Below are positions 37,349-46,187 of a stretch of 64,000 nucleotides of DNA, one piece after another. The notes under the pieces were generated by a model. It did not search any database. It saw only the letters and a list, made by a program, of their open reading frames with translations, and had not been told where the DNA came from. Both the position numbers and the translations under genes were made by a program. Within the stretch, counting starts at the first letter, position 1. Each line of letters starts with the position of its first letter. The stretch is from positions 528,561-592,560 of the forward strand of contig QFPN01000001.1 in NCBI GenBank assembly GCA_003241695.1, in the 5' to 3' direction. This DNA comes from Ancylobacter novellus. GTDB taxonomy: Bacteria > Pseudomonadota > Alphaproteobacteria > Rhizobiales > Methylopilaceae.

Positions 37349-38236
37349 ATGGACGGCGCGCAGCGCATCGCCCTCGGCAGCATAGCGATCGGCTTGGTGG
37401 TGTTGGCCCTGAAGGCGATCGCCTTCTGGCTCACCGGCTCCGTCGCGCTCTATTCGGATGCGGCGGAAAGCGTCGTCAACGTCGCCGCGGCGATCGCGGC
37501 GTTCCTCGCCGTGCGCCTGTCCGCGGCTCCGCCCGATCGCGAACACCCCTACGGCCACCACAAGGCCGAATACATCTCCGCGGTCGTGGAGGGGTCGCTC
37601 ATCATCGTCGCCGCGATCGCGATCCTCAACGAGGCGTGGGGCGCGTTCCGGTCTCCCCGCGAGATCGACCTCACCCCGCTCGGCGTCGGCGCCAACGTCG
37701 CGGCGAGCGTGATCAACGGCCTGTGGTGCCTCGTGCTGTTCCGCCGCGGCAGGGCCCTGCGCTCCCCCGCGCTCGTGGCCGACGGCAAGCACCTGCTGAC
37801 CGACGTCGTGTCGTCCGCCGGCGTCCTCGTCGGCGTCGGGGCGGTCGCGGTCACGGGTTTGCATTGGCTCGACCCCGCGCTCGCCTGCGCCGTCGCGCTC
37901 AACGTGCTGTGGTCGGGCGCGAAGCTCGTGAAGACCTCGGTGGGCGGCCTGATGGACGAAGCCGCCGACCAGCGGACGCTCGAAACGATCCGCGCCCTGA
38001 TCGCGACCAACGCCGACGGCGCGATCGAGGCCCATGATCTCAGGACCCGTCATGCGGGCCGCCTAACCTTCGTCGATTTCCACCTCGTGGTGCCGGGCGA
38101 CATGCGGGTGACGGCCGCGCACGACATCTGCGACCGCATCGAGCGGGCGCTGCACGCAGAGGACTCCGACATGGTGGTGACGATCCATGTCGAGCCCGAC
38201 GACAAGGCGAAGCACGCTGGAATCGTCGTGTTGTGA
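37349..38236 (+). CDS. Cation diffusion facilitator (CDF) family metal exporter
   Basis: This is a 295-residue inner-membrane proton-coupled divalent metal exporter. Membrane segment 2 carries ALYSDAAESVVN with metal-site Asp residues, HPYGHHKAEYIS is the diagnostic loop after segment 3, and VADGKHLLTDVVSSAG carries the HxxxD of segment 5. A cytoplasmic C-terminal domain (EAHDLRTRHAGRLTFVDFHL) follows. The ATG at 37349 is used because it begins just before the first membrane segment; a TTG frame extension to 37283 is less likely. The 294 nt between the tRNA and this gene hold no feature I can name. Confidence 0.92.
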   Translation: MDGAQRIALGSIAIGLVVLALKAIAFWLTGSVALYSDAAESVVNVAAAIAAFLAVRLSAAPPDREHPYGHHKAEYISAVVEGSLIIVAAIAILNEAWGAFRSPREIDLTPLGVGANVAASVINGLWCLVLFRRGRALRSPALVADGKHLLTDVVSSAGVLVGVGAVAVTGLHWLDPALACAVALNVLWSGAKLVKTSVGGLMDEAADQRTLETIRALIATNADGAIEAHDLRTRHAGRLTFVDFHLVVPGDMRVTAAHDICDRIERALHAEDSDMVVTIHVEPDDKAKHAGIVVL

Positions 38237-38332
38237 GCGGCGACGGCGTCCGCGCTTAACCGCTCGTCCACCATGCGGCCGGCATCCTGACCGACGTTCC
38301 ACCCCGTGCGGAACGCTCCGGAAAGCCGAACC

Positions 38333-39151
38333 ATGGGTCCCGCCCCCCGCTCTCTCGCGATCGCCGCATGGGCAGGCGTCAGCCTCGCGCCGCAGGCGGC
38401 GCAGGCGCTTCCCTGCGCGCTTCAGGGCGCGGCGGAGACCGTCGCGGTCGAACGCGCGATCGAGGGCGACGCGGTGCTGCTCGACGACGGGCGGATCGTC
38501 CGGCTCGCCGGCGTCTCCGCGCCGAAGGCGCCGCTCGGACTCGCGCCGCAGGACTGGCCGCTCGAAGCGACGGCGCACGACGCGTTGCAGCGCGAAGCGG
38601 GCGGGCGCGTGTTCGAACTGCGGACGGCCGCAGCCTCTCCCGACCGGCGCGGTCGCGTCCTAGGTTATATGACGGGCCTCGACGAGCCGGATCACGCGGG
38701 GCTTGCCACGGCGTTGCTGAAGCGCGGCCTGCTGCGGGTCGCGGCCGACGCGGCGGGGCGTGACTGTCGCGCAACGCTCGCCCAAGCTGAAGCCGCCGCG
38801 GTCGCCGCGCGCCTTGGTTTGTGGTCGGAACCGTACTACGAGGTCCAGAACGCTTCCGACGGTGCGGCGCTCGCCGCGCTCGACGGGCGGTTCGTCGTCG
38901 CGGAAGGCCGCGTCGCGAGCGCAAGGACGTCGGCCGGCAGGGCCTACGTCAATTTCGGGCGAAGATGGCGCGCGGCGCTGTCGCTGTCCCTTTCGGAGGC
39001 GACTCTGCGGAGGTTCGGCGGGTTCGAGGGTTTGGGCGTCTCGGCGGGAGCGCGGCTTCGGGCGCGGGGCGTCGTCGAGATGCGGAACGGCCCCGTGATT
39101 CGCGTGTCCGAACCCGCCCAGATCGAGCGCCTCGACAGTCGGAAACCGTGA
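38333..39151 (+). CDS. Thermonuclease (SNase-like) family exported protein
   Basis: This is a 272-residue precursor with a signal peptide ending near AQA (about residue 23). The mature part begins CALQGAAETVAVERAIEGDAV and has the SNase OB-fold order (VLLDDGRIVRLAGVSAPKAP, RRGRVLGYM). The catalytic Arg pattern of staphylococcal nuclease is only partly visible, so activity is uncertain. Its stop overlaps the ATG of the M48 gene by one base, so the two are cotranscribed, suggesting a shared envelope role. Confidence 0.8.
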   Translation: MGPAPRSLAIAAWAGVSLAPQAAQALPCALQGAAETVAVERAIEGDAVLLDDGRIVRLAGVSAPKAPLGLAPQDWPLEATAHDALQREAGGRVFELRTAAASPDRRGRVLGYMTGLDEPDHAGLATALLKRGLLRVAADAAGRDCRATLAQAEAAAVAARLGLWSEPYYEVQNASDGAALAALDGRFVVAEGRVASARTSAGRAYVNFGRRWRAALSLSLSEATLRRFGGFEGLGVSAGARLRARGVVEMRNGPVIRVSEPAQIERLDSRKP

Positions 39152-40632
39152 TGCCGGGGATCATCGCCTCTCTTCTCGCTCCTTCGCGGCTCGCGGCGCT
39201 CGTCGCGGCGGCCGCGCTTGCGGGATGCGGCTCGATGAACGCGGAGCGACCGGCGCCGCAGGTCGTCGCCGCGGTCCCCGCCGCGGCGCCGAAGGTCGCT
39301 CCCCCTCCCCCGAGCGCGGCCAGCCAGGAGCAGGCGCGCATCGCCGCGGCCTATGGCGGCGTCTACCAGAACGCGCGCCTCGAAGCGCATCTCAACGCGA
39401 TCGCCGACCGCCTCGCCGCGACCTCCGACCGGCCGGACCTGCGCTATAAGGTGACGCTGCTCAACTCGCCGCTCATCAACGCCTTCGCGCTGCCGAACGG
39501 CAACCTCTACGTCACCCGCGGACTGCTCGCGGTCGCCAACGACAGTTCCGAGGCCGCGGCCGTGCTCGCCCACGAGATGGCGCACGTCACCGCGCGCCAC
39601 GCGCTGCAGCGCGCCGACGAGGAGCGCAAGGCGCTGCTGGTCAGCCGGGTCGTGTCGGACGTGCTTCAGGACAGCCAGGCGAGCCAGGTGGCGCTCGCCA
39701 AGGGCAAGCTGTCGCTCGCGAGCTTCTCACGCAGCCAGGAGCTCGAGGCCGACCGGATCGGCGTGCAGAACATCGCCCGCGCGGGCTTTGATCCCTATGG
39801 CGCCTCACGATTCCTGCTGTCGATGGGGCGCCAGGCGGATCTTAGGACGGCGGCGCTCGGCCAGAAGCCGTCGCAGCCGGGGCTCGACTTCCTGTCGACC
39901 CACCCATCCACGCCGGAACGCGTGCAGCTTGCGGTGACGGCCGCACGGCAGATCGGCGCGCCGGGCGTCGGAGAGCGCGACCGCGACGGCTATCTGACGG
40001 CGATCGACGGCATGACCTATGGCGACGATCCCGCCCAGGGCTTCGCGCGGGGGCGCACCTTCCTGCATCCGCGGCTCGGCTTCTCTTTCGTCGCGCCCGA
40101 GGGCTTCGCATTCGACAACAGCGCCGAGGCTCTGCTCGGGGTCTCGGCCGACGGCCGCGCTCTCCGGATGGACGCGGCCAAGCTTGCGGCCGGGCAGTCG
40201 CTCGACGGCTACGTGCAGGAGAACTGGATAGACGGCACGGAGCCCGGCCCGGTGGAACGGCTCGACGTCAACGGCATGGAGGCCGTGACGGTGCTCGCGA
40301 AAGGCCGCGAATGGACCTTCCGTTTCGCGGCGATCCGCTTCGGCCCGGACGTCTACCGCCTGATCTTCGCCGCCCGCGACCTGACCCCGACGATCGACGC
40401 GGGCTTCCGGGAGTCGCTGATGACGTTTCGCCGCCTGGCCCAGGCCGAGATCGACGACGCGCGGCCGCTTCGCCTCACGATCGCACGGGTGCGGGACGGC
40501 GACACCGAGGACACGGTCGCCGCTCGCATGGCGGTCTCGGACCGCGCCGTCGAGCGCTTCTCGGTGCTGAACGGGCTCGCTCCCGGCGAGACCTTGCGGA
40601 CCGGCGAACGGTTCAAGGTGATCAGCGAATGA
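39151..40632 (+). CDS. M48-family zinc metalloprotease lipoprotein with LysM-like C-terminus
   Basis: This 493-residue protein has a lipobox (LAGC, Cys26), so it is membrane-tethered in the periplasm. The M48 motif HEMAH lies at 141-145, with the third zinc ligand Glu expected in QELEADRIG. The C-terminal 60 residues (RVRDGDTEDTVAARMAVSDR, LNGLAPGETLRTGERFKVI) resemble a LysM-type peptidoglycan-binding segment. Proteins of the BepA/LoiP group degrade misassembled outer-membrane proteins, and this one probably does the same. It overlaps the upstream SNase-like gene. Confidence 0.9.
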   Translation: MPGIIASLLAPSRLAALVAAAALAGCGSMNAERPAPQVVAAVPAAAPKVAPPPPSAASQEQARIAAAYGGVYQNARLEAHLNAIADRLAATSDRPDLRYKVTLLNSPLINAFALPNGNLYVTRGLLAVANDSSEAAAVLAHEMAHVTARHALQRADEERKALLVSRVVSDVLQDSQASQVALAKGKLSLASFSRSQELEADRIGVQNIARAGFDPYGASRFLLSMGRQADLRTAALGQKPSQPGLDFLSTHPSTPERVQLAVTAARQIGAPGVGERDRDGYLTAIDGMTYGDDPAQGFARGRTFLHPRLGFSFVAPEGFAFDNSAEALLGVSADGRALRMDAAKLAAGQSLDGYVQENWIDGTEPGPVERLDVNGMEAVTVLAKGREWTFRFAAIRFGPDVYRLIFAARDLTPTIDAGFRESLMTFRRLAQAEIDDARPLRLTIARVRDGDTEDTVAARMAVSDRAVERFSVLNGLAPGETLRTGERFKVISE

Positions 40633-40762
40633 AGCGGCGATCTCTCATGGCCGCTTCGCCGCCATTGGCTTCTTGCCCGCCTCCAGTCTAAAACATGCGG
40701 CCTTCGCACTCGCAGCAACAAGCAAGCGAAGGCGGTTCTCTGACGATCCCGGAGGCGCCTGA

Positions 40763-42238
40763 ATGAACATCCATCCCGTCATCCTGTGCGGCGGCTCGGG
40801 CGTCCGACTTTGGCCCCTGTCACGCGGCGAGGCGCCGAAACAGTTCATCGAACTGTTCGGCGAAGGCGAGGGCACGTTGTTCGACCGCACCCTGGAGCGG
40901 CTGTCCGCCGCACAGGGCTTCTCCAAGCCTCTCGTCGTCTCAAACGAGGCCTATCGCTTTCAGGTTTCCGAAGCGCTCGACAAGGCGGGCGTGACGGCCG
41001 AGGCCGTCCTGCTCGAACCGCTGGCCCGAAACACGGCGCCGGCGATCGCGGCGGCCGCGGCGGCCCTGATCGAGATGGATCCGGAGGCGATCATGGCGGT
41101 GATGCCGTCCGACCACATGGTCGGAAGGCCGGAGGAGTTCGCGGCCGCCGTCCTGATCGCGGCCCAAACCGCGGCGAAGGGCAAGATCGTGCTGCTCGGC
41201 GTCAAGCCGGACACGCCTCACGAGGGTTACGGGTACATCCGGGTCGGCGCGGCGTTGGAGCCCGGCGGTAACGCCAGAAAGGTTGCGTCGTTCCACGAGA
41301 AGCCGCAGCGCACGGTCGCGGAAGGTTACCTCGCCTCCGGGGATTATCTCTGGAACGGCGGTTTCTTCATCATGCGCGCCGCGACCCTGCTCGACGAACT
41401 CCGCAAGTTCGAACCCGAGGTCGCCGAGGCGGCGATCGCCGCCTACACGAACGCCAAGACCACGGGCGTCGTGAAGGCGCTGGACGCGGACGCGCTGGAG
41501 GCCTGCCCCTCGATCTCGATCGACCATGCGGTGATGGAACGCACCGACGCCGCGGCCGTCGTCGCGATCGACGTCGGCTGGAGCGACATCGGTTCTTGGT
41601 CCGCGCTCGCCGACATCGGCCCCGCCGACGAACAGGGCAACGTCGTGACCGGCGACGCGTTGCTCGAGAACACCACCAACACGCTGGTTCATGCGCCCGA
41701 CCGCCTCGTGGCGACGCTCGGCGTCGACAATCTGATGGTCGTATCCACCGGCGACGCCGTGCTCGTGGCGAACCGGGCGCAGGCGCAGGGCGTTTCAGCC
41801 CTCGTGCAGGCGCTGAGGGCGGCTGGCCGTCCTGAGGCCCATGTGCATCTCCGGCAGCACCGCCCTTGGGGCTTCTTCGAGCGCCTCGCGATCGGGGACC
41901 GTTTCCAGGTCAAGCTGCTGCACGTGAAGCCTGGGGGGAAGCTCTCGCTGCAGATGCATTATCACCGCTCCGAACACTGGGTGGTGGTGCGCGGCACCGC
42001 GCGGGTGACGGTCGACGGGACCGAACGGTTTCTGCGCGAAAACGAGTCCGTTTACATCTCGGCGACGCAGTGGCATCGGCTCGAGAACCCCGGCAAGCAG
42101 GCGGTCGAGATCATCGAGGTGCAGATCGGCTCCTATGTGGGCGAGGACGACATCGTCCGCTCCGACGACATCTACGCCCGCGACGCGCGCGAGAAGCCGA
42201 AGGACTACGTCAACGTGCCGGAATCGATGCTGAAGTGA
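40763..42238 (+). CDS. Bifunctional mannose-1-phosphate guanylyltransferase / mannose-6-phosphate isomerase
   Basis: This 491-residue enzyme supplies GDP-mannose for polysaccharides. The N-terminal nucleotidyltransferase has CGGSGVRLWPLSRGEAPKQF, FVEKP-type FHEKPQRTV and WNGGFFIMRA; the C-terminal type-II phosphomannose isomerase cupin has RPWGFFERLAIGDRFQVKLL and HYHRSEHWVVVRGTARV. Length is normal for the fused family. The exopolysaccharide genes start about 5 kb downstream, so it may supply them, although it stands alone here. I do not assign one of the several symbols used for this family. Confidence 0.94.
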   Translation: MNIHPVILCGGSGVRLWPLSRGEAPKQFIELFGEGEGTLFDRTLERLSAAQGFSKPLVVSNEAYRFQVSEALDKAGVTAEAVLLEPLARNTAPAIAAAAAALIEMDPEAIMAVMPSDHMVGRPEEFAAAVLIAAQTAAKGKIVLLGVKPDTPHEGYGYIRVGAALEPGGNARKVASFHEKPQRTVAEGYLASGDYLWNGGFFIMRAATLLDELRKFEPEVAEAAIAAYTNAKTTGVVKALDADALEACPSISIDHAVMERTDAAAVVAIDVGWSDIGSWSALADIGPADEQGNVVTGDALLENTTNTLVHAPDRLVATLGVDNLMVVSTGDAVLVANRAQAQGVSALVQALRAAGRPEAHVHLRQHRPWGFFERLAIGDRFQVKLLHVKPGGKLSLQMHYHRSEHWVVVRGTARVTVDGTERFLRENESVYISATQWHRLENPGKQAVEIIEVQIGSYVGEDDIVRSDDIYARDAREKPKDYVNVPESMLK

Positions 42239-42244
42239 TTGGCC

Positions 42245-43012
42245 TCACCGCGTCACCGGTTGGCGACGCGGGTCGGCGACGAAGCGGTCCTCGCCGCCGG
42301 GTCCGAGCGTCCGGGGGAAGATCGCGATCAGATTGTAGCGATCCGCGGGCCCGAACTCGCGCCTGAGGTCCCAGGACACGCCGCCCTCGTAGACGCGCCC
42401 CTCTTTCAAGGTTTCGAGCTGCTCCAGAACCTCGGACGGCGGATCGAAGCCGAGGCTGCGGCAGAGCTGGAAGAGAACGTCGCGAGCGACCACGCGCGCG
42501 ATGGGCGAGGTCGCCTGGTCCAGCAGGTTGAGCTTCATCCTGATGTTGTCGATCCGGTCGGACTCCAGCCCGCGGGCCGCGACGAACAGGCTGGAGACGC
42601 GGGCTTCGTCGCCGTCGATCGGCTTCACGAGATCGGTCACGCAGGTCCAGCCGCGCAAGGGCGGCTCGGCCTTCTGGAACGTCGCGTTCTTGAGTCCCGT
42701 CCCGGCGAGCGCCTTGCAGAAGCGCTCGGGGTCGACCCGCGCCAGCCGGATGAAAGGCGAAGGCGCGTCGAGCCCGGCATGGGTCAGAAGCGATCGGAGG
42801 TTCGTCGGCAGACGGCCAAGCGGATCCGGAGCGGCCGGCTTCGCCGGCGGCGGGGGCCCGGCGAAGAGATCCTGAACGCCAGGCAAAATCCCGCCCGATC
42901 CGAAAAGCCAGGCCGGGCGCGTCGACACGGTCGCCAAGACGCCAGCGAGAAGCAGCGCGACGGCGACGGCGAGCGAGATCGACTGGGCGGCGTTTGGCCC
43001 CGTGGGCTTCAT
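42245..43012 (-). CDS. Membrane-anchored protein, DUF6030-like, function unknown
   Basis: This 255-residue protein has one N-terminal membrane segment (about residues 11-27, ISLAVAVALLLAGVLAT) and a periplasmic globular part with two Cys (in FCKALAGTGL and WTCVTDLV) and a third in LFQLCRSLGF. The layout reminds me of the DUF6030 family, which is a weak recollection. The ATG at 43012 is just before the membrane segment. It converges on the GDP-mannose gene with a 6-nt gap. Confidence 0.7.
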   Translation of the reverse strand: MKPTGPNAAQSISLAVAVALLLAGVLATVSTRPAWLFGSGGILPGVQDLFAGPPPPAKPAAPDPLGRLPTNLRSLLTHAGLDAPSPFIRLARVDPERFCKALAGTGLKNATFQKAEPPLRGWTCVTDLVKPIDGDEARVSSLFVAARGLESDRIDNIRMKLNLLDQATSPIARVVARDVLFQLCRSLGFDPPSEVLEQLETLKEGRVYEGGVSWDLRREFGPADRYNLIAIFPRTLGPGGEDRFVADPRRQPVTR

Positions 43013-43098
43013 GCTGGAACGGCCATGGCCGACGACGATTAGCGTGCGCCGCGCGGGACGCAAGCTTTCGGACCGGGCCGATCCTCGGCGGCCGCCGA

Positions 43099-43461
43099 TC
43101 AGTCGCGCTTCGGGTCCGCGTCGCGTCGGATCAGGGCTGGGCTCCGGCCCCAACGCGCCCGGAAGGCACGCGTTAGATGGCTTTGATCCGAAAAGCCGCA
43201 GCAACCGGCGATGACCGCGATCGGTTCTTGCGTCTCCACGAGCAGCCTGCGGGCGGCGAGCAGACGAAGCTCCCGCGCCCAGCGATGCGGCGGCAGACCC
43301 GCGGTCGCGGCGAAAGCGCTGATGAAGTAGCTCCGCGACAGGCCGCAGAGCCGGGCCGCATCGGTCGCGGAAGCGCCGCCGGCCAACGCCTCCTTGGCGA
43401 TGCGCTCCCGCGCTGGCGTAAGCCGCGGCGCGGGAGCGCGTCTTGGCGGAACCGCGGTCAT
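43099..43461 (-). CDS. Short AraC-family regulator (DNA-binding domain only)
   Basis: This 120-residue protein consists of little more than the two AraC helix-turn-helix units: ATDAARLCGLSRSYFISAFA, then IAVIAGCCGFSDQSHLTRAF. No ligand-binding domain is present. The ATG at 43461 overlaps the upstream hydrolase stop (ATGA), so it ends the operon of dioxygenase and hydrolase. It may be a MarA/SoxS-like regulator acting by abundance; targets are unknown. Confidence 0.87.
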   Translation of the reverse strand: MTAVPPRRAPAPRLTPARERIAKEALAGGASATDAARLCGLSRSYFISAFAATAGLPPHRWARELRLLAARRLLVETQEPIAVIAGCCGFSDQSHLTRAFRARWGRSPALIRRDADPKRD

Positions 43462-44090
43462 GACGCCGTAGCCGGCGCAGCCGCAAGCCAACGCGACGCC
43501 GCCGCAAGGTCGTCGCGCGTCAGCCCATGGCCTGCGAGCGTCGTTTCGTGCGAGACCGCGGCGCCGGCCGCCGAGAACGTCCGCTCGAGCCGAGCCACGC
43601 TTTCGGGGGTCGCGATCGGGTCGGCCGCGCCGGACAGGATGAGGATCGGCGTCCCGTCGAGCCTGACCGCCGGCGGATCGCGGAACGGCGCCATCGGACG
43701 CAGCAGCGCCGCGCCGGCGAGCGCGTCGGGATGCAACAGCGCAACCGCGGCCGCGATGTTGGCGCCGTTCGAGTAGCCGAGCGCGACCGGCCGCTCGATC
43801 CCGTAGGCGTCCCGCGCCTCGGCGACGAACCGCGCGAGATCGGCCGCGCGCCGGCGAATGTCGTTCTCGTCGAAGACGCCCTCGGCGAGGCGCCGGAAGA
43901 AACGCGGCGCGCCCCGTTCGAGAACCTGGCCGCGCGGCGACAGCAGCGCCGCGCCGGGCGCGACCGCCTCGCCGAGCGTCAAGAGGTCGGTTTCGTTTCC
44001 GCCCGTTCCATGCAGCAGCAGCAACGGGGGAAGGCCCGACCGCCCGGCCGGGCGAAAAACATGCACGAACGACAGCGCATGCGCGCTCAT
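43458..44090 (-). CDS. MhqD-like alpha/beta hydrolase (carboxylesterase/phospholipase family)
   Basis: This is a 210-residue cytoplasmic hydrolase: the oxyanion region LLHGTGGNETDL, the nucleophile in LGYSNGANIAAA, the Asp in SGAADPIATPE and the His in LAGHGLTRDDL. It is 51 nt downstream of the ring-cleaving dioxygenase gene and overlaps the AraC gene. The pair resembles the MhqO/MhqD quinone-detoxification proteins of Bacillus, so it probably handles aromatic or quinone stress. The natural substrate is unknown. Confidence 0.87.
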   Translation of the reverse strand: MSAHALSFVHVFRPAGRSGLPPLLLLHGTGGNETDLLTLGEAVAPGAALLSPRGQVLERGAPRFFRRLAEGVFDENDIRRRAADLARFVAEARDAYGIERPVALGYSNGANIAAAVALLHPDALAGAALLRPMAPFRDPPAVRLDGTPILILSGAADPIATPESVARLERTFSAAGAAVSHETTLAGHGLTRDDLAAASRWLAAAPATAS

Positions 44091-44141
44091 CGCGTCTCTC
44101 CTTCAGCTTTGGATGTCGTTGGGCGGGACAGGCTTCCGCGC

Positions 44142-45080
44142 TCAGACGAGCGCGGGCAGCCTCTCCTCGATGCGGGTTCTGAGGCCTTCGAGGAAGTCCG
44201 GCAGCATCAGCGACCGGCCGAGTTCCGCAGCCGGCTCGTCCACGGCGAAGCCGGGCTCGTCGGTCGCGATCTCGAACAGCACGCCGCCCGGCTCGCGGAA
44301 GTAGACGGACCGGAAGTAGTTACGGTCCTTCTGCTCCGTCACGCCGAGGCCGTGGTCTTCCACCAGCCTGCGGGCCATCTCGGCCTGAGCCGCGTCGTCC
44401 ACGGCGCGGAAGGCGACATGATGGACGCTGCCGCCGCCGGGCCGGCCCCGCAGGAAATCGCCCGCCTCGTGCAGATCGACGAAGCCGCCCTGCGTCGCGC
44501 CGGGCGCCTCGAAGCGCACGACGCTTCCCTCCCGGCCAACCTCGCGCTGGCCGAAGACGTCGGTCAGCACCGCGGCGGTGGGACCAGCCTCGCGAACGAG
44601 CAGGGTGACGCCGTGGAAACCGCGGATCGCATGTTCGGCGGGAACCGCGCCGTCCGACCAGCCGGGCTCGTTCTCGGCGCCGTCAACTCCGACGAGGGCG
44701 AGCGAGAGGCCGTCCGGATCCCGGAAAGCAAGGACCGTCTCGCCGAAGCGCGTCGTCGGCGCCTCATGGCCGACGCCGCGCTCGACGAAGCGATGCGCCC
44801 ACCAGCCGATCGAGGCGCGGGGAACGCGGAAGGCCGTACGAGAGGTTTCACCGACGCCGACCCGACCAGGCGCGACATGGTCCCACGGAAAGAAGGTGAG
44901 GATGGACCCGGGGCTGCCTGCCTCGTCGCCGTAGTAGAGATGGTAAGTGCCGGGATCGTCGAAGTTGACGGTCTTCTTCACGAGGCGAAGGCCGAGGACG
45001 TCCGTGTAGAAGCGGACGTTCCGGGACGCGGGACCGCTGATCGCGGTGACGTGATGGAGGGCGGAGACGCGCATGGACAT
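44142..45080 (-). CDS. MhqO-like ring-cleaving dioxygenase (glyoxalase/VOC fold)
   Basis: This 312-residue protein is made of paired VOC modules. The N-terminal module begins SALHHVTAISGPASRNVRFY and has VLAFRDPDGLSLALVG; the second has FHGVTLLV, GGSVHHVAFRA and YFREPGGVLFEIATDEPGFA. The metal ligands His (HHVT), His (VHHVAF) and Glu (LFEIATD) are present. The ATG at 45080 is used; a much longer open frame upstream overlaps the divergent LysR gene and is rejected. It heads the operon with the hydrolase and AraC genes, opposite a LysR gene. Confidence 0.9.
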   Translation of the reverse strand: MSMRVSALHHVTAISGPASRNVRFYTDVLGLRLVKKTVNFDDPGTYHLYYGDEAGSPGSILTFFPWDHVAPGRVGVGETSRTAFRVPRASIGWWAHRFVERGVGHEAPTTRFGETVLAFRDPDGLSLALVGVDGAENEPGWSDGAVPAEHAIRGFHGVTLLVREAGPTAAVLTDVFGQREVGREGSVVRFEAPGATQGGFVDLHEAGDFLRGRPGGGSVHHVAFRAVDDAAQAEMARRLVEDHGLGVTEQKDRNYFRSVYFREPGGVLFEIATDEPGFAVDEPAAELGRSLMLPDFLEGLRTRIEERLPALV

Positions 45081-45106
45081 GGGGCCTTTCGGGTTCCGAC
45101 GGCAGA

Positions 45107-45171
45107 TTTCGTTGGAACGAAAGTACGCATCGCCTGTAAAATAAAAACGGAAACAATAGAAACTTACTATT
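45107..45171. promoter_or_regulatory. Divergent control region with two dyads (dioxygenase / LysR)
   Basis: Two inverted repeats lie in the AT-rich gap. TTTCGTT-GG-AACGAAA (45107-45122) is a perfect 16-bp palindrome, 26 nt from the dioxygenase start. AATAG-N7-CTATT (45155-45171) contains a T-N11-A spacing and ends 15 nt before the LysR ATG. The second fits LysR self-control; the first may control the dioxygenase operon. Confidence 0.45.
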
Positions 45172-45186
45172 TCTGAAAAGGTTATT

Positions 45187-46116
45187 ATGGCGCTCCCCGA
45201 CTTCGAAGCCTGGGCGATTTTTGCGCGCGTCGCCGCCCGCGGCTCCTTCGCGCGCGCCGCGGAGGAACTTGGCCTCTCCAAGGCGACGGTCTCGAAGGCG
45301 GTGGCGCGGCTCGAGCGTCGGCTCGCCACGCCGCTGTTCCACCGAACGACGCGGCGTCTCTCGCTGACCGAGGCCGGCCGCGCCGCGGCGGAGAACGCCG
45401 AGCGCATCCTGAAAGCCGGAGAGGAGGCCGAGGCGGAAGCCGTCGCCGGCTCGGCGACGCCCCGCGGGCGGGTTCGGCTCGCCGCGCCGATGTCCTTCGG
45501 GCTGGCCCATGTGGCGCCGCTGCTGCCCGATTTCCTCGCGGCCAATCCGGAGGTGACGGTCGATCTTCACCTTGCGGATTCTCAGGTCGACCTGATCGGC
45601 GAAGGCTTCGACGTCGGCCTCAGGATCGCGGCGCTCGCCGACAGCCGTCTCAAGGCGCGGCGGATCTGCGAGGTGCGCCGGCTGGTCGTGGCCGCGCCCT
45701 CTTATTTCGAGCGGGCTGGACGGCCGACGCATCCACGCGATCTCGCGGGCCACGCCTGCCTCGGCTACGCTTATCTGCCCGGTTGGGACCGGTGGCGCTT
45801 CTTCGACGAGAGGGGGGACGAGGCCACGGTCGCAGTGTCGGGACCATTGCGCGCCAACAACGCTGACGCCCTGGGGCCGGCTCTTGTCGCCGGCCTCGGC
45901 GTCGCCGTGCAGCCGGAGTTCGTGGTCTATGACGACATCGTCTCCGGCCGGCTCGAAAGCGCTCTGGACGGCTGGTCGCTCGCCCCGATCGCGCTCCACG
46001 TGGTCACGCCGCCGGGCGCCTTCCGACCGGCGCGCGTCACGGCGCTGATCGATTTTCTCGTCCGCAATCTCTCCACCGCCCCTTGGGCGCGCGGGACGGC
46101 GACGGCGGCCGAATGA
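45187..46116 (+). CDS. LysR-type regulator divergent from the dioxygenase operon
   Basis: This is a 309-residue LysR protein with its HTH at about residues 5-64 (FARVAARGSFARAAEELGLS, KATVSKAVARLE) and an effector domain typical of the large group that represses neighbouring detoxification genes. It is divergently placed from the MhqO/MhqD-like operon, with dyads between them, so it probably responds to quinones or a similar electrophile. It ends 23 nt before a long palindrome shared as a terminator with the convergent hydrolase gene. Confidence 0.9.
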   Translation: MALPDFEAWAIFARVAARGSFARAAEELGLSKATVSKAVARLERRLATPLFHRTTRRLSLTEAGRAAAENAERILKAGEEAEAEAVAGSATPRGRVRLAAPMSFGLAHVAPLLPDFLAANPEVTVDLHLADSQVDLIGEGFDVGLRIAALADSRLKARRICEVRRLVVAAPSYFERAGRPTHPRDLAGHACLGYAYLPGWDRWRFFDERGDEATVAVSGPLRANNADALGPALVAGLGVAVQPEFVVYDDIVSGRLESALDGWSLAPIALHVVTPPGAFRPARVTALIDFLVRNLSTAPWARGTATAAE

Positions 46117-46139
46117 GGCCTGCGAGCGGGCCTGCCATT

Positions 46140-46176
46140 CCCGCCGTCATGCCCGAAGTTCGGGCATGACGGCGGG
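46140..46176. repeat. Perfect long palindrome (18-bp arms), dispersed repeat family
   Basis: CCCGCCGTCATGCCCGAA and its exact complement TTCGGGCATGACGGCGGG are separated by one G. It lies between convergent genes, where it can stop transcription in both directions. The outer CCGCCGTCATGCCCG is shared with the element at 63742-63841, so it belongs to a dispersed family. Confidence 0.9.
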
Positions 46177-46187
46177 GATCTGCGTCG

